Origin: Sepioteuthis lessoniana
Taxonomy: Eukaryota > Mollusca > Cephalopoda > Myopsida > Loliginidae
Reading direction: 5' to 3'
DNA: 64,000 nucleotides
NCBI GenBank assembly: GCA_963585895.1
Contig: OY757911.1
Location: forward strand, 95,149,148 to 95,213,147
A program made the translations under genes and the position numbers. Each line of letters starts with the position of its first letter. Position 1 is the stretch's first letter. Under the pieces are notes generated by a model that had not been told where the DNA came from, ran no database searches, and saw nothing but the letters and a program-made list of their open reading frames with translations. Below are positions 43,390 through 54,479 of the stretch, piece by piece.

Positions 43390-43740
43390 TTTTAAAATAC
43401 TAAGGCAGTCATTGGCCCTGTCGACTAGGGCTGCAGAATACACCGACTATATCGTTCCAAAGAGGTAGGACTCCTCCAATGAATATCCTGGATATATGGC
43501 ACTAAAAAATCTAAGTAATGCTGGAGCTTTGGAAAATGCAGAGTACCCATTTATAGCCATTGGTTCCATATCCATTCTGGCCCCGAGTGGTAACACCTGA
43601 TAGGGTCCAATTAGTGGGTCAAATAGATCTAAACTTACTTTTTGAAAAATAACTGTTTACATGTTTAAAAATGGATTTGGCATTAAATCCCCTACAATGA
43701 TTGATGTGGAATAAAACCAAACCAAATCAAACCAAGCAGA
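43390..43740 (-). repeat. Rep-C copy 5 (short array)
   Basis: Opposite orientation. CCCTGTCGACTAGGGCTGCA, GAATACACCGACTATATCG, GGAGCTTTGGAAAATGCAGA, GGCCCCGAGTGGTAACACCT, GATAGGGTCC. The array is very short (43625-43665). Then the tail GGATTTGGCATTAAATCCCC and AATGATTGATGTGG, with AAACCAAACCAAATCAAACC at the end. A compact form of the family, useful for defining its core. Confidence 0.85.
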
Positions 43741-43895
43741 TCATTCTATGCATCTTAATAATAAAGTCTGGATCAAAAATAGGAAATACACAGAGACGGG
43801 ACTTGACTTAGCATTTTTTTATGCGGGGAGCCATGTCTGAAAATTATTGCTAATCAAAGAAATACAACTGTTCAAAATAAAAACATAATTAGTCT

Positions 43896-43896
<1 letters not shown>

Positions 43897-43960
<64 letters not shown>
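43897..43960. repeat. (TA)n(TG)n compound microsatellite
   Basis: TA to 43923, then about 18 TG units. Confidence 0.95.
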
Positions 43961-43962
<2 letters not shown>

Positions 43963-44260
43963 ATTTTTGAACTTGCTAACAAGTTGTATACATACTCACC
44001 AGAATTTGTCCTAGAACAGCAGAAACATAAAATTCTTTGGGATTTTAAGATGCAAATGTATCAACAAATCCTGACAAGAAGATCAGAAGTCAAGAACTGG
44101 TATAAACTGATAAGAATAGAACACGTGGTCATCTCATTGATTTTTCTATTTCAGTGGACCGGAAAGAATACAGAAAGGAAAGCAAAAATATACACAAATA
44201 CCTGAATGTTTCTTTAGGTCTACAAAAGCTGTGGGACAAGTGACTGTGAAACCAATGGTA
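43961..44260. other. Unannotated, one short open frame
   Basis: The frame running to 44205 has VISLIFLFQWTGKNTERKAK but no recognised motif. It begins in the TG repeat. Not treated as a gene. Confidence 0.3.
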
Positions 44261-44264
44261 GTCG

Positions 44265-44815
44265 GTGCCTTTAGAACGGTCAGCCTAGTCATCTGGGGCT
44301 GCAGAATACATCGACTACCTCTCTACAGAGGATTAAGACCCCACCAACGAGTTTCCTCGATATGACTCTAAACTGATGGTGAGGCTCTAGTTCTGGAGCT
44401 TTGATGAATGTGGGGTACTCCTTCATTGTCATTACTCCCAAGTCAAAACTAACCGGAGTAATAGAATCTGATAGGGTCCTATCAATAGGAGAAATAGAAC
44501 AGTTTGCTATTTAAACTGTGCCCAAACAAAAGATTTCTGTTAAATTTAATTGATAGAAATAGAACGTTTGAATCATTTAACTGTGTGTAAGCAAAATAGT
44601 AATGTTTAATTGTGACTGTTATATATCTATACTTCAAACTATTTAACTGTGTGCAAACAAATATTCAATAAAAAAATACTTTAAACCATTTAACTACGTG
44701 CAGAAAAATGAGCTCAAACTCTTTTAAAACTTATCATTTTTAATATATATGTATAAACAGGATTTTGCATTAAATAATCAACAATGATTAAAATGAAATA
44801 AAACAAACAAACTTA
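44265..44815 (-). repeat. Rep-C copy 6
   Basis: CTGGGGCTGCAGAATACATC, GACTACCTCTCTACAGAGGA, TGATGGTGAGGCTCTAGTTC, AGAATCTGATAGGGTCCTAT. Array of ATTTAACTGTGTGCAAACAA units at 44500-44720, with a spacing of about 60-70 bp. Tail CAGGATTTTGCATTAAATAA, TCAACAATGATTAAAATG. The inner tail stem is AATCA/TGATT instead of AACCT/AGGTT. Confidence 0.85.
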
Positions 44816-45049
44816 GAATGGTACCCAAACGCCTGAATTAGGCTCTGGGGAAATGGAAATAAAAAAAAAACTGAACCCGAGACCATCCTATCTCCAACGT
44901 TGTTAAGATTAGTCAAAACCTTTAGAAAACACCTGGACACCAAAGGGGACTAGTTGCCATTTTGAGACAGGTCTATGGTTTCAGATATTTCTATCTAATG
45001 CTGTTAATTCGCATACACATCTCATTGAGACCAATATGTTAGCAAACAG

Positions 45050-45370
45050 ATATCAGTCGAGGTCAATCTATACCGGTGGGTGGATAATGGTGATTTTGCA
45101 GTACTCAATACATCCCAAATATGGAGTACTCCTTCCCTGCCATTATTCCCAGAGTCATTCAGACCCAGAAAGGAGGTTTATGTTTGAGTCCCATCTATGA
45201 ATCGAATGGAATTATTTTTCATTTACAATACACGGAACAATTTATCAATGTGAAAACACATTCTTAAATATATTTATTAGTGTTGGATAGCATTATCTGC
45301 AACCCTATAAGTGTGCAAACAAATGAGCTCTGACTCATGTCTCGTTTAAAAGATTTGCTCAAGAAAGAAT
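45050..45370 (-). repeat. Rep-C copy 7, degenerate
   Basis: GATGGTGATTTTGC-like start, CAAATATGGAGTACTCCTTC, CCTGCCATTATTCCCAGAG, AAGGAGGTTTATGTTTGAG, then an array with AGTGTGCAAACAAATGAGCT. It ends at a TA tract (45374-45399). Confidence 0.6.
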
Positions 45371-45373
45371 CAC

Positions 45374-45399
45374 ATATATATATATATATATATATATAT
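45374..45399. repeat. (TA)n microsatellite
   Basis: About 13 TA units. Confidence 0.9.
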
Positions 45400-45830
45400 C
45401 AATAGGATTCATAAAGCACAACTACTTCAAACAAAATACGAAAATTTAACAAATTTCTTTTGAATATCTAATCATTTTTTCATCTCATTCAGTCGATTAA
45501 TTATTTTAAATGCAATTTGCTTGCTAGAATGTGAGTTGTCTATTAATGCAAAAAGAAAATAGGAACAGACTTTGTAGAATTTTAGAACGTCGCCAAATTT
45601 GGTCATTATACTTCGCTTTCTTTTGAAAGATTATAAGTACTTATTATTGTTGATTCTAACTTGGCAAAATTCCAGAGTATTGGGCATTTAATGAGTATTA
45701 TAATCAACGCAGACCCATAACAACCGTTGAATATTGTTCTACTGCAAAGCACTTCTTAGTGGATGGTGAACATGCAAGGAGGGAGCCACTAGATATTTGT
45801 TTCCGTATCAAGTAAAATGTTCATTCATTC
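45400..45830. other. Unannotated stretch
   Basis: No supported feature. Confidence 0.4.
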
Positions 45831-45831
45831 T

Positions 45832-45838
45832 GTCTCTT

Positions 45839-45878
<40 letters not shown>

Positions 45879-45879
45879 C
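45832..45879. repeat. (CT)n(TA)n compound microsatellite
   Basis: CT units, then about 12 TA units, immediately before a tRNA-like sequence. Confidence 0.9.
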
Positions 45880-45882
45880 TGG

Positions 45883-45990
45883 AGGTGTTCGTGGTGTGAT
45901 GATTAGCGTCATCGGAAACTGACACAGCAAATTGTGTTCAAATCCAGACGAGGCTGATGTGTGAATCCACCAATTCTCTCCTCAAAGAGA
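45883..45990 (+). mobile_element. tRNA-headed SINE, partial
   Basis: GGTGTTCGTGGTGTGATGAT, TAGCGTCATCGGAAACTGAC (A-box region), TTGTGTTCAAATCCAGAC (B box TGTTCAAATCC). Head resembles SINE-A/SINE-T but the body differs (AATCCACCAATTCTCTCCTC). Confidence 0.6.
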
Positions 45991-45994
45991 AAAA

Positions 45995-46130
45995 ATGTCT
46001 ATATGATCGATAATCTGGAAATAGAAGACAGAACTTCACCAGGCATTGGTTGTCATTGGTCTCTGTAGGTGAAATATTGTTGCCGAAGCATTTGAACTGG
46101 TCTACTAGTTTCAATGGCTTTATCACTTTA
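45995..46130 (-). mobile_element. LINE-R fragment
   Basis: Minus frame PLKLVDQFKCFGNNISPTET corresponds to PLKLVDKFTYLGSSVESTEK of the copy at 46480, the segment just after the RT domain. Only about 130 bp is recognisable. Opposite orientation to the adjacent larger copy. Confidence 0.65.
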
Positions 46131-46134
46131 GGTA

Positions 46135-46475
46135 GAGATGACAGCCGGATACAGAAGACGAAATGGACTCAAAAAATTAAACGTCAAAAGATAGCAAGAC
46201 GAATGAGACTGGCTTGAAAGAATCATTACCTGATTGTAAAAACATATCAGAGCAGTAGTAATGTGTGATTTTTTAAAAATCCGCTTTACTGGTATACGTC
46301 AGATATTCGTCGTCCATTGCTGTAATCCTGTGACGCTATTTAATAATTAAGTGGGACCGATGACATTCTAATGTCAAAATAAACTTTGGATATTGTTTAT
46401 TAAAAAGACGGTATTCTTGCTAATGTTTTATTCTGTACATTCCGTCATGTGGTTTCGTAAAAAAACAAAATGGCT
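46135..46475. other. Unannotated stretch
   Basis: No supported feature. Confidence 0.4.
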
Positions 46476-46479
46476 TCCG

Positions 46480-47650
46480 AAGAAATAGATCCACGACCTC
46501 ACAAATATTAACCATCCGTAGAATCCTTGAAGGTGTACGGACAAAGAACCTACAAGCGACATTAATATTTGTCGACTTTACCAAGGCTTTCGATTCCATT
46601 CACAGAGGAAAGATGGAACAAATCCTACTAGCGTACGGCATACCTAAAGAAACCGTAGTGGCAATAACGATTCTCTATAGAAACACTAAAATAAAAGTAC
46701 GATCACCAGATGGAGACAGAATAATTTGATATTGTAGCAGGAGTACTACAAGGGGACACGCTGGCCCCGTACCTCTTTATCATTTGTCTAGACTACGTAC
46801 TTAGAACATTGATTGACAAAATCAAAGAGAATGGCTTCGAACTGACGAAGAAAAGAAGCAGAAGGTACCCCGCAAAAAATATTACCGACACCGACTACGC
46901 CGATGACATAGCGATACTGGCAAATACACCTGACCAAGCCGAAACACTTCTGCATAGTTTGGAACGAGCAGCAGCAAGCATAGGCCTCTATGTTAATGCA
47001 CACAAAACGGAATATATGTGCTATAACCAAACGGGGGACATCTCCACTCTAGAAGGAACCCCTCTTAAACTCGTAGACAAATTCACTTACCTAGGAAGCA
47101 GCGTCGAATCAACCGAAAAGGACATCGAAACGACGTTAACGAAAGCATGGACAGCTATCAATAGGCTATCGATTATATGGAAATCTGACCTAACCGATAA
47201 AATGAAACGCAGTTTCTTCCAGGCAGCGGTCACATCGATACTGCTATATGGCTGCACTACATGGACGCTAACAAAACGGCTGGAGAAGAAGCTAGATGGT
47301 AATTACACAAGAATGCTGCGTGCAATCCTGAACAAGTCCTGGCAGCAACACCCCACAAGACACCAACTGTACGGCCACCTGCCCCGTATCACGAAAACTA
47401 TTCGAGTTAGACGAACCAGACATGCAGGACACTGCTGGAGAAGCAGAGATGAACTCATAAGAGATGTACTCTTATGGATCCCCACACATGGCTGCGCAAA
47501 AGCAGGACGACCAGCATGAACGTACATTCAGCACCTATGTGAGGATAAGGGATGTTGTCCTGAAGACCTACCTTGGGCGATGCACGATAGGGAGGAGTGG
47601 CGAGAGAGGGTCAGGGATATCCGTGCTACCAGCGCGATATGATGATGATG
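46480..47650 (+). mobile_element. LINE-R, best preserved RT copy (5'-truncated)
   Basis: Motifs in order: a broken NGF/R-S-T start, SQILTIRRILEGV-like text with a stop, FVDFTKAFDSIHRGKMEQIL (about 46568), YRNTKIKVRSPDGD, a 1-2 bp frameshift at about 46722-46735, FDIVAGVLQGDTLAPYLFII, LDYVLRT, then a 236-codon frame (46809-47519). That frame holds TDYADDIAILANT (YADD catalytic pair, about 46892), NAHKTEYMCYNQ, FTYLGSSVESTE, LLYGCTTWTLTKRLEKKLDG, HAGHCWRSRDELIRDVLLW, AKAGRPA and a stop (TGA for Arg, 47517-47519). A further frame shift follows before EDLPWAMHDRE-like and RVRDIRATSAI. 3' end is an ATGATGATG tail at 47640-47650. Endonuclease absent. The RT core is intact in motif but not in frame. 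Confidence 0.9.
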
Positions 47651-47734
47651 GTGATTACATTCCGTCACATACAATAGGAATTAGAGTCTGTGTACATTTT
47701 CTTCTCCTATACACGCACATGTTCACATGCAAGA

Positions 47735-47760
47735 TAGATAGATAGATAGATAGATAGATT
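47735..47760. repeat. (GATA)n microsatellite
   Basis: Six GATA units. A second short (GATA) run is at 48406-48423. Confidence 0.9.
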
Positions 47761-47764
47761 ACGA

Positions 47765-48400
47765 TTAACCGACATATGACCACCTGTCTGATTCAGTTCT
47801 TGCCATCCGTGTGTGTCAGGACAATTTTTTCTATATTAAGATTCCCTTTATTGTTGAGGCTAATAAAATTCAGGAGAGGTTACACTCGACTTATTACATT
47901 GATGTTTTGGGTATGACATGAAAACCCATCTGATTGTGAGGTTCCATTCCTTGACATCTGGGGAAAATGGAGTAGTCAATGAATGCTATTGCTACACGGT
48001 CAACCTCGACCTGGAGAGATTGAATTACTTAGGGCCCTATCTGCGTGTCATAAAGACCTGTTTGAAAATAAATCATATTCAAAATAAATAACTGATGTCA
48101 TGTAATAATTTTTATTAAAAGTAGTTACCTGAAATGATAATAATTACTTTCTTGTAACTATATAAATGTGGACACAAAATGTCCATTATTTAATAGTTCA
48201 TGCTTTTTAAACAAGTAACAATTCCACTGTAAGTGGTGCGCCTTTGAAATTACTAGACTCGTTCACATACCCAGAAAAAATATCTCGTTTACTGAAAGTG
48301 ATGTCAACATAAGCTTGGTGAAGGCGTCACCTTCTACAATCAGGTTATTGATCATGTGGAATTCTGATATCTCTGCTTAAATAAAATAGACCCCTACGCA
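47765..48400. other. Unannotated stretch
   Basis: No supported feature. Confidence 0.4.
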
Positions 48401-48449
48401 TTTATAGATAGATAGATAGATAGTCGTGCTCACTGTTTCGAGTCCCTTG

Positions 48450-49265
48450 AATCTATCTCTACATTCGTCCTGATGAGGCATTTTTAATGGCAGCTACTGT
48501 AGACTGCGACCATTTTCCGCGCAGAGCTGATGTATTTAAGCATTTTTTCGGTCGATCAACAGGGCCGATTCTAAATGAAGGAGTCCATGAGAGAACGTTG
48601 CTCATGAGTTCGTCTTTACTTCTCCGCCGGAGCCCAAATATCATAATCTGATGATTTGTGAGATGGGTCGTAAGAGGCCTGCCTGCTGTTGGTTGATGAG
48701 ATCCGGCTAACTGGATTCATTCTAGAGCATGAAGCATTTTTGTGTAACTAACATTTTTTTTCTTGAAATGTTTCGATAAAATCCAGGTGATGCAACCATA
48801 TAGTAGTACCAAAATGGCTACAGCTTGGAAGAAATCGCATTTTACTTTATCAGGGAGATCAGATATCCCTATTACTGACGATCTGTCAATAGCAGTCAAA
48901 TCATTCCCGATATGTATATTAATGTCACTTTGAATAAAAAGATATATTTCTTCCGAAGTATATGAATTTCAGAGGCTTATCATTTTAAATGGATATGGAT
49001 CCATTCTTGATTCTTGCTCTAGGTTATACAGCTGAGATTTTCCTTGGATAGACGCCATTGAAAGAAGCCTTAGACCATCTGCGTTGTCATCATCGTTCAT
49101 AGTTTCTGTGGAGTACCGTCTGTTTCTTGTCTGTTTGAATATCAAATCATTTTCTTTTATTAGAACAAGTGACTTTCGTAGTACGTAATCATGACAGATT
49201 ATAAAAACATATGCTGTTAATACATCTCCCTTAGAGAATCCAGTGACATTGTAAGAAAGAAGTCG
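48450..49265 (-). mobile_element. LINE-R remnant, strongly decayed
   Basis: Reading right to left: antisense GTCACTGGATTCTC-type text (SPGVL..-like, about 49250), ALVLIKEND-like, LSSIVDIGI/DLPDKVKCDFFQAVAIL (frame 48717-48899), LYGCITWILSKHFKK, YTKMLHAL, then RRRSKDELMSNVLSWTPS at 48459-48644. Same domain order as 46480 but with many stops and missing pieces, so an older copy. Confidence 0.75.
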
Positions 49266-49320
49266 ATGTCATCATCGGGTCGACAAACCATTGCCAGTTA
49301 CAGAAAACAATTTTCTTTAG

Positions 49321-49494
49321 TCCGTGTATAAAATCAGCTTTAAAAAACTTTAGAGAAAGAAAGAAAGAAAGAAAACGCATAAAACCAGTTGGTTAGCACT
49401 CATTTTTGTCGTTTGATAACAGACACTTACAGGAAGGGACACACACATACGAACACACAGACACGTGCACACAACCTTACTTGCCGCGGGCATG

Positions 49495-49571
<77 letters not shown>

Positions 49572-49729
49572 CAATGTAAATTATTAAATTAGAATTTATA
49601 ACAGTTATTATTAACAGTGCTTATAGAATACAGTGGTTAAAATCAGTTTTTGAAAGCTTTAAAAACTGTAAGAAAAAATATAGAATTTAAAACCAGTTGG
49701 TTAGCAATCATTTCTGTCGTTATATAACA

Positions 49730-49764
<35 letters not shown>

Positions 49765-49800
49765 ACTAACACACTCCTACGCGCACGCGCACACACATAT

Positions 49801-49844
<44 letters not shown>

Positions 49845-49990
49845 CAATGTAAATTATCAAATTAAAATCTTTAACAGTTTTGATTTAGTGTGGCTATAGA
49901 ATACAATTATATTTAGACAGAGATTAATATCATTATTGAATGCCTTTAAAAAAACAAAAGACTTTAAATCCACTTGGTTAGCACTCGCTT
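49321..49990. repeat. Triplicated ~300 bp unit carrying CA/TA microsatellites
   Basis: The phrase CCAGTTGGTTAGCA(C/A)TCATTT occurs at 49385 and 49693, and as CCACTTGGTTAGCACTCGCTT at 49970 (spacings 308 and 277 bp). Units 1 and 2 also share AACAGACAC, a CA tract, a TA tract, and TGCAATGTAAATTAT(T/C)AAATTA(G/A)AAT. Each pre-microsatellite part shares AAAATCAG(C/T)TTT and CTTTAAAAA. Unit 3 is cut after GTGTTATTAG. A local tandem triplication. Confidence 0.85.
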
Positions 49991-50242
49991 TTGGTGTTAT
50001 TAGCCCTTACATAAAATTTTTTTTTATCGTTTAATTTTTGAAAAAATATTTGTCTGACTCTTATTTTAATCATAGTACGAAGAAGGTGGAAATAGTAAAA
50101 TTAAATGTTTTTTTTTATGAAACTGTCGTTGATAGATGAGCACGATTGCAGAATATTAAACAACACAAAAATAGAAAATTGGTTATATATAGTCTTCAAT
50201 AAAATGTAATAGCTCGTTAGCATTAGATTCTGTTGATCCCAA

Positions 50243-50245
<3 letters not shown>

Positions 50246-50303
<58 letters not shown>
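50246..50303. repeat. (TA)n microsatellite
   Basis: About 29 TA units. Confidence 0.95.
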
Positions 50304-50305
<2 letters not shown>

Positions 50306-50309
50306 CGGC

Positions 50310-51272
50310 AAAAGAGCTAGTAAAGAAATGGATATTTAAAAAAAAAAGAATGAACATTCATAGATTCATAAGTGCCGACTGTGCCTGTTACTGACTCTCT
50401 CTTGAGCGTGAAAAAACGTCAGTTGCAATCTGCGTTTCCAAATAAAGCGAAAACAAATCATCTCTCCCAGTGTTTACCAAAAAATATGTGACATTGCCAT
50501 TTCTGAGATAGATAGAAAGATATATTTAATCGAAAATATATTGTTCTATGATGAATTTTACAAAATAATCTTTATAAAACACCGGTAAAAAAAAAAGATG
50601 AAAAACGACGAGTAAATATTTGGTAAGATTAATAAAACACTCAACTTTACACCTGCCCCACTCGTTTCAGTCACCTGGAATAACTGAACAAAAAAAATTA
50701 TAATGAATATATTTATCAGCGACTAGCGTCTTTCAATACATTGGCATTTAAATCATAGGAAGCATACCCTTACTTCGTTTGGAGAAATGCTAACTTATAT
50801 AAAGCAATGATTATGTATTCGGTTCTTATTTAGGAAATAGAAATATGGTAGCAAAATCTTTGAATTTACTGTAAGGATTTCACGTTTTGTCCCTGCCTGA
50901 TATTATCATCTGCAAATGTAATAACGTTTCTTTTTCATAATTTTCTGATTAATTTAAACCTTGGATATTTATATGTTTAAATAGGTCTTTTAAAATATTT
51001 ACCAACGGCTTACGTAGTATATATAAAGGTCTATAATTTGGGTCTTAAGATGGTAAAAGCTGTTTAAACTCAAAGCGCTGTCGAAATATATGAAAGAACA
51101 GCGTTTATTTGCTAACCAAGATACTCTCGTCTAATATGACCAAATGGTCTTTACTTTTAAACGTAGGGTCCATTGACTTATATCATTTGTGTTGAAGTGT
51201 TTGGAGCCATTAGTAAAAACATTCATCCACAGCAGATATGACATAATCATATAAACTTTTTGCCCATGAAAT

Positions 51273-51275
<3 letters not shown>
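50310..51275. other. Unannotated stretch
   Basis: No supported feature. Confidence 0.45.
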
Positions 51276-51278
<3 letters not shown>

Positions 51279-51316
<38 letters not shown>

Positions 51317-51335
51317 ATATATACATATATATATG
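51279..51335. repeat. (CA)n(TA)n compound microsatellite
   Basis: About 18 CA units followed by short, interrupted TA. Confidence 0.95.
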
Positions 51336-51785
51336 GGTAGGTTGATTTTTCACTTTACTTAAAATATTACAAAATCTTACTTACTGAAAGTTGTGTATGC
51401 ACCTATTGAGTTGTCATACAAAAAATAGATCAATGGTATTTTGAGCGTTTGGTATCAAAGATCATAGTCAAAAATATACTGAAAATTGCTCGTTTTTGCA
51501 AGTATTGGCTTGAATATTAATATGGAAACCAAATAATGTTAGTATTTAAATCAGGGAATCTCCTTTTATTTTATAAAAATGATATTAATAAAAGAAATGT
51601 GACTAATCTTCAAATTGAAAATCTACCCATCCTCCAATTTCAATATCTACTTCTATAAACTGCCTTTTACCGTTATTAATTAAGCAGTAATATCTAAATA
51701 CCTTAAAATTTGATTCTTTTCTGTTATAAGTGAAAATATAACAAACAAAAAAAAGGAAAAAAAACAAACACGATTATAATAGAGC

Positions 51786-53714
51786 TTAATATATAGAGTC
51801 AAATTGCTCCATATAAGAGCCCTTAGACAAAAATGCTGTTCTCAGTTTTTGACTCAAAACTTTGGCTGTTATGTGTTGATGTCTTGCTTCTAATCCATGT
51901 ACAGTTTGTGAAGCTTCCGTTGTTAACTTGACTGCCATTTCCATTGCCTGACAATGTGAGGGAAAATCTGGCAAGTCAAGCTTGGTTCCATTTAACAATG
52001 ATTCTCGAAATTCAAATTCAGAAAAATCTTCTGTCATTGGTGGTTTAAAATGCCACATAATGTTTAATCTATTAATTGTCTCCAATGTGTGGCATTAAAA
52101 TTAATAGTTGGTATATTTTTAACCTTTTCCTAGTTGACTCCCCACTCCTGAAATGATATAAAAATTAATTCATTGAATTATTAAAAAATTTCAATCTTTT
52201 CTGCTTTAATAATTATGGTGAAATTAGATAAAATCTTTAAAAATGATTCAATAAATTGGAATAAGTGAGTCAGAGATATATGAATAAATATTTACTTACC
52301 TAATGGCCAATATTCTTTTTAAAGCTTCTTCTCTTACTTCAACTATTTCAGATTTGAGCATGGAATATAGAAGGTTTTCTGGCAGTAAACAAAATGTATT
52401 ACCTTGTATATTTCTTAATGCTATCTGTTGGGTTTCATGAAGCTGCTCCTTAATCCTCTGGATCATAATAAAAATGTGAAATTGCTGATTGTGGAATTTA
52501 TTATTCCTTTTAATTTCAAACCAACAAGTGGCATATACATTTACGATAGAATTCATTAAACTGTGGAGTTTTGTTGTAAGCCTTTGTGGGTATGCACCAC
52601 GGGTTAATAAACACATGAGCCTGATGGCCAAAGTTAACCATCTTGCCTGGTTTAAAAGACCAATTTTCTAGGAAGCATATCTAGAGTCAGCCTTACCTCT
52701 AGAAATACCTACAGCGTATTTATACAAGAGTCTTTAGTCACAACTGAGAGCTTGTATTTCATCAATTTTCAAAATTGAATCCAGAGGACTGCTAATAGAG
52801 GTAAATGATATTTGGGGTAATTCATGGCAATCCTTTGGGCACAATTTCTCCAGGGATCACTGAATGCTGTAGGACCTTTTGCGCAACCATCTACAATTTC
52901 TGAAAGGTATTTCAATACAGTGCAGAGAGGAACCAAATGTATGAAGATTAATTTTTAATCTAAAATTGCAACCATTCCACCTTCACAACCTGTGTTGGCA
53001 TTAGTGTTGTCAACAAGGATAGCCTTGATAGTGTTCTCATTGCTGTATTCATGCAAAGCATCCACCTCTTGCATTGCAGGAACAGCAGCTGTTACACCAT
53101 ATATTGGAAGAACTCTGTGTCAGATATTTACCTTCATATGGTGTCTCCTTTGTAAAAGTTGAATGGAGTTCTGTTCCCTTAGTTTTTTCATAGTTTTCTG
53201 TCCATTTTCCTCCACATTTTCCTTATACAACAATGTGTCCTAATCCATTCTCCCATCAACTGCAATACATATAATATTTTCCATACTTTGATCATGTTTT
53301 TGTGGGGCAGTTGTTTTCACTTTAGTCTTTGCGCTGTCAACTTTACATTTATCAATAATAATATCGTTTCCATTAATATTGGGTATAAAAAGCCCCATAG
53401 CCTTCAAATTCAAGAGCAAGGCATTGGCAAGGCTGGCACCAAGGTGAGAAGATATGTCTTCCCTGACTAACTCGAGAGCTTATATTGGAAATTTGATAAG
53501 GACCTTTTGGATGACTCTTTGGCTGCAAATATTCCTTTTCTAATTCTTCACTTGAAGATTTGTAGGAGGAAGAAGAGACATTACACGCGAGATTTGATGT
53601 TGAAGCTGTTGCTGTTGAATGTAAATTTTTTCTTGACCTCTCTCTTTCCTTTTTATTTTTTATAGCACTTTTATCTACTGTATCTAGATCGTAAACAGTT
53701 TGTTTAATAAACAA
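51786..53714 (-). pseudogene. Intron-bearing pseudogene of a transposase-like multicopy family
   Basis: Reading right to left, one protein can be followed through frame changes. First comes a basic, Ser-rich N-part (53373-53714, with KKERERSRKNLHS). After a frameshift near 53470 follow SHLGASLANALLLNLKAMGL and QSMENIICIAVDGRMD. Then come VDNTNANTGCEGGMVAILD, LNQARWLTLAIRLMCLLTRG (about 52650), WFEIKRNNKF, LLPENLLYSMLKSEIVEVRE, an intron (52150-52304), PPMTEDFSEFEFRESLLNG and FPSHCQAMEMAVKLTTEAS. Family knowledge: I recognise a large uncharacterised family in arthropods, hydrozoans and cephalopods with SDGTNTNTGCKGG, RWLT and FPCH-Q-VER-VKLVTEAS blocks. The D, D, RW and C-terminal E order recalls hAT-type RNase-H-fold transposases, but that link is inference. 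Stops at several points make it a pseudogene. The right end follows a TTATAG that could be a splice acceptor. Confidence 0.65.
52150..52304 (-). other. Putative spliceosomal intron in the pseudogene
   Basis: On the minus strand the coding text RILAI ends in CATTAG, followed by GTAAGTAAATA (strong donor). About 150 bp later comes TTTTTATATCATTTCAG and GAGTGGGG (good acceptor with a pyrimidine-rich stretch). Protein similarity resumes after it in the IPTINFNATHW frame. A retained GT-AG intron argues against a processed retrocopy. Confidence 0.7.
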
Positions 53715-53719
53715 ACTAT

Positions 53720-54260
53720 AATTTTAAAAATATAAACAAATCTGAATAATTATATACGTTGTATTTTTTAATAGTTAAGTCTAAATTCATGACAAATTCA
53801 AGAGATATTCGTGATAATTAAAATCGTAAACAATAAACATAAAGAAAACAACTGTTTATGGGGAGGTAATTTCATCTGGTGAATACCATAAAAATATACA
53901 ATAAATAAAACAGCATATTTAAATTGTTATTCGTATTTTAAATTGAATATTCTAGTGATTTTATTCCTTTTTAATTTACATATTTTCATTTCATTTCTAA
54001 AGAAAAGGAATACCAAACTTAAAAATATTCATTAAGTGTATTGTATTATTTTATTCTTGTTAAAACTCGGGTTTTATTATAAGCGACGCGTGTTATCGGT
54101 GACACCTTTACCGTGATAAAAATCCCAATTTATTTGGTCTTTAAGTTTCATTCCTCAAATAAATACAATTTTTTGAAGAAAGATATTTCTTGTGTTAACT
54201 TTTGACATTATTTTGTAACTTTCCTTGAATGCCATTTTTTACAGTTCCAAAATCGACCTA
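53720..54260. other. Unannotated AT-rich stretch
   Basis: No supported feature. An upstream exon of the pseudogene could lie here but I see none. Confidence 0.4.
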
Positions 54261-54266
54261 CCCTAA

Positions 54267-54267
54267 G

Positions 54268-54314
<47 letters not shown>

Positions 54315-54475
54315 ATATTTGAGTGCATGTATTCCCCTTTACATACGTACACACACGTACAAAAACAAACACACACACATATACATATGTGTGTGTGGTT
54401 TTGCATGTATATGTGGGTGGGTGTATAAGTGTGTAAATAAGAATATACACAAATTTCTATCTATCTATCTATCAT
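54267..54475. repeat. (TA)n(GA)n, CA-rich and (CTAT)n
   Basis: TA 54268-54291, GA to 54312, then CACA/GTGT-rich sequence around 54360-54440, and CTAT units at 54460-54475. Confidence 0.85.
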
Positions 54476-54479
54476 ATAG

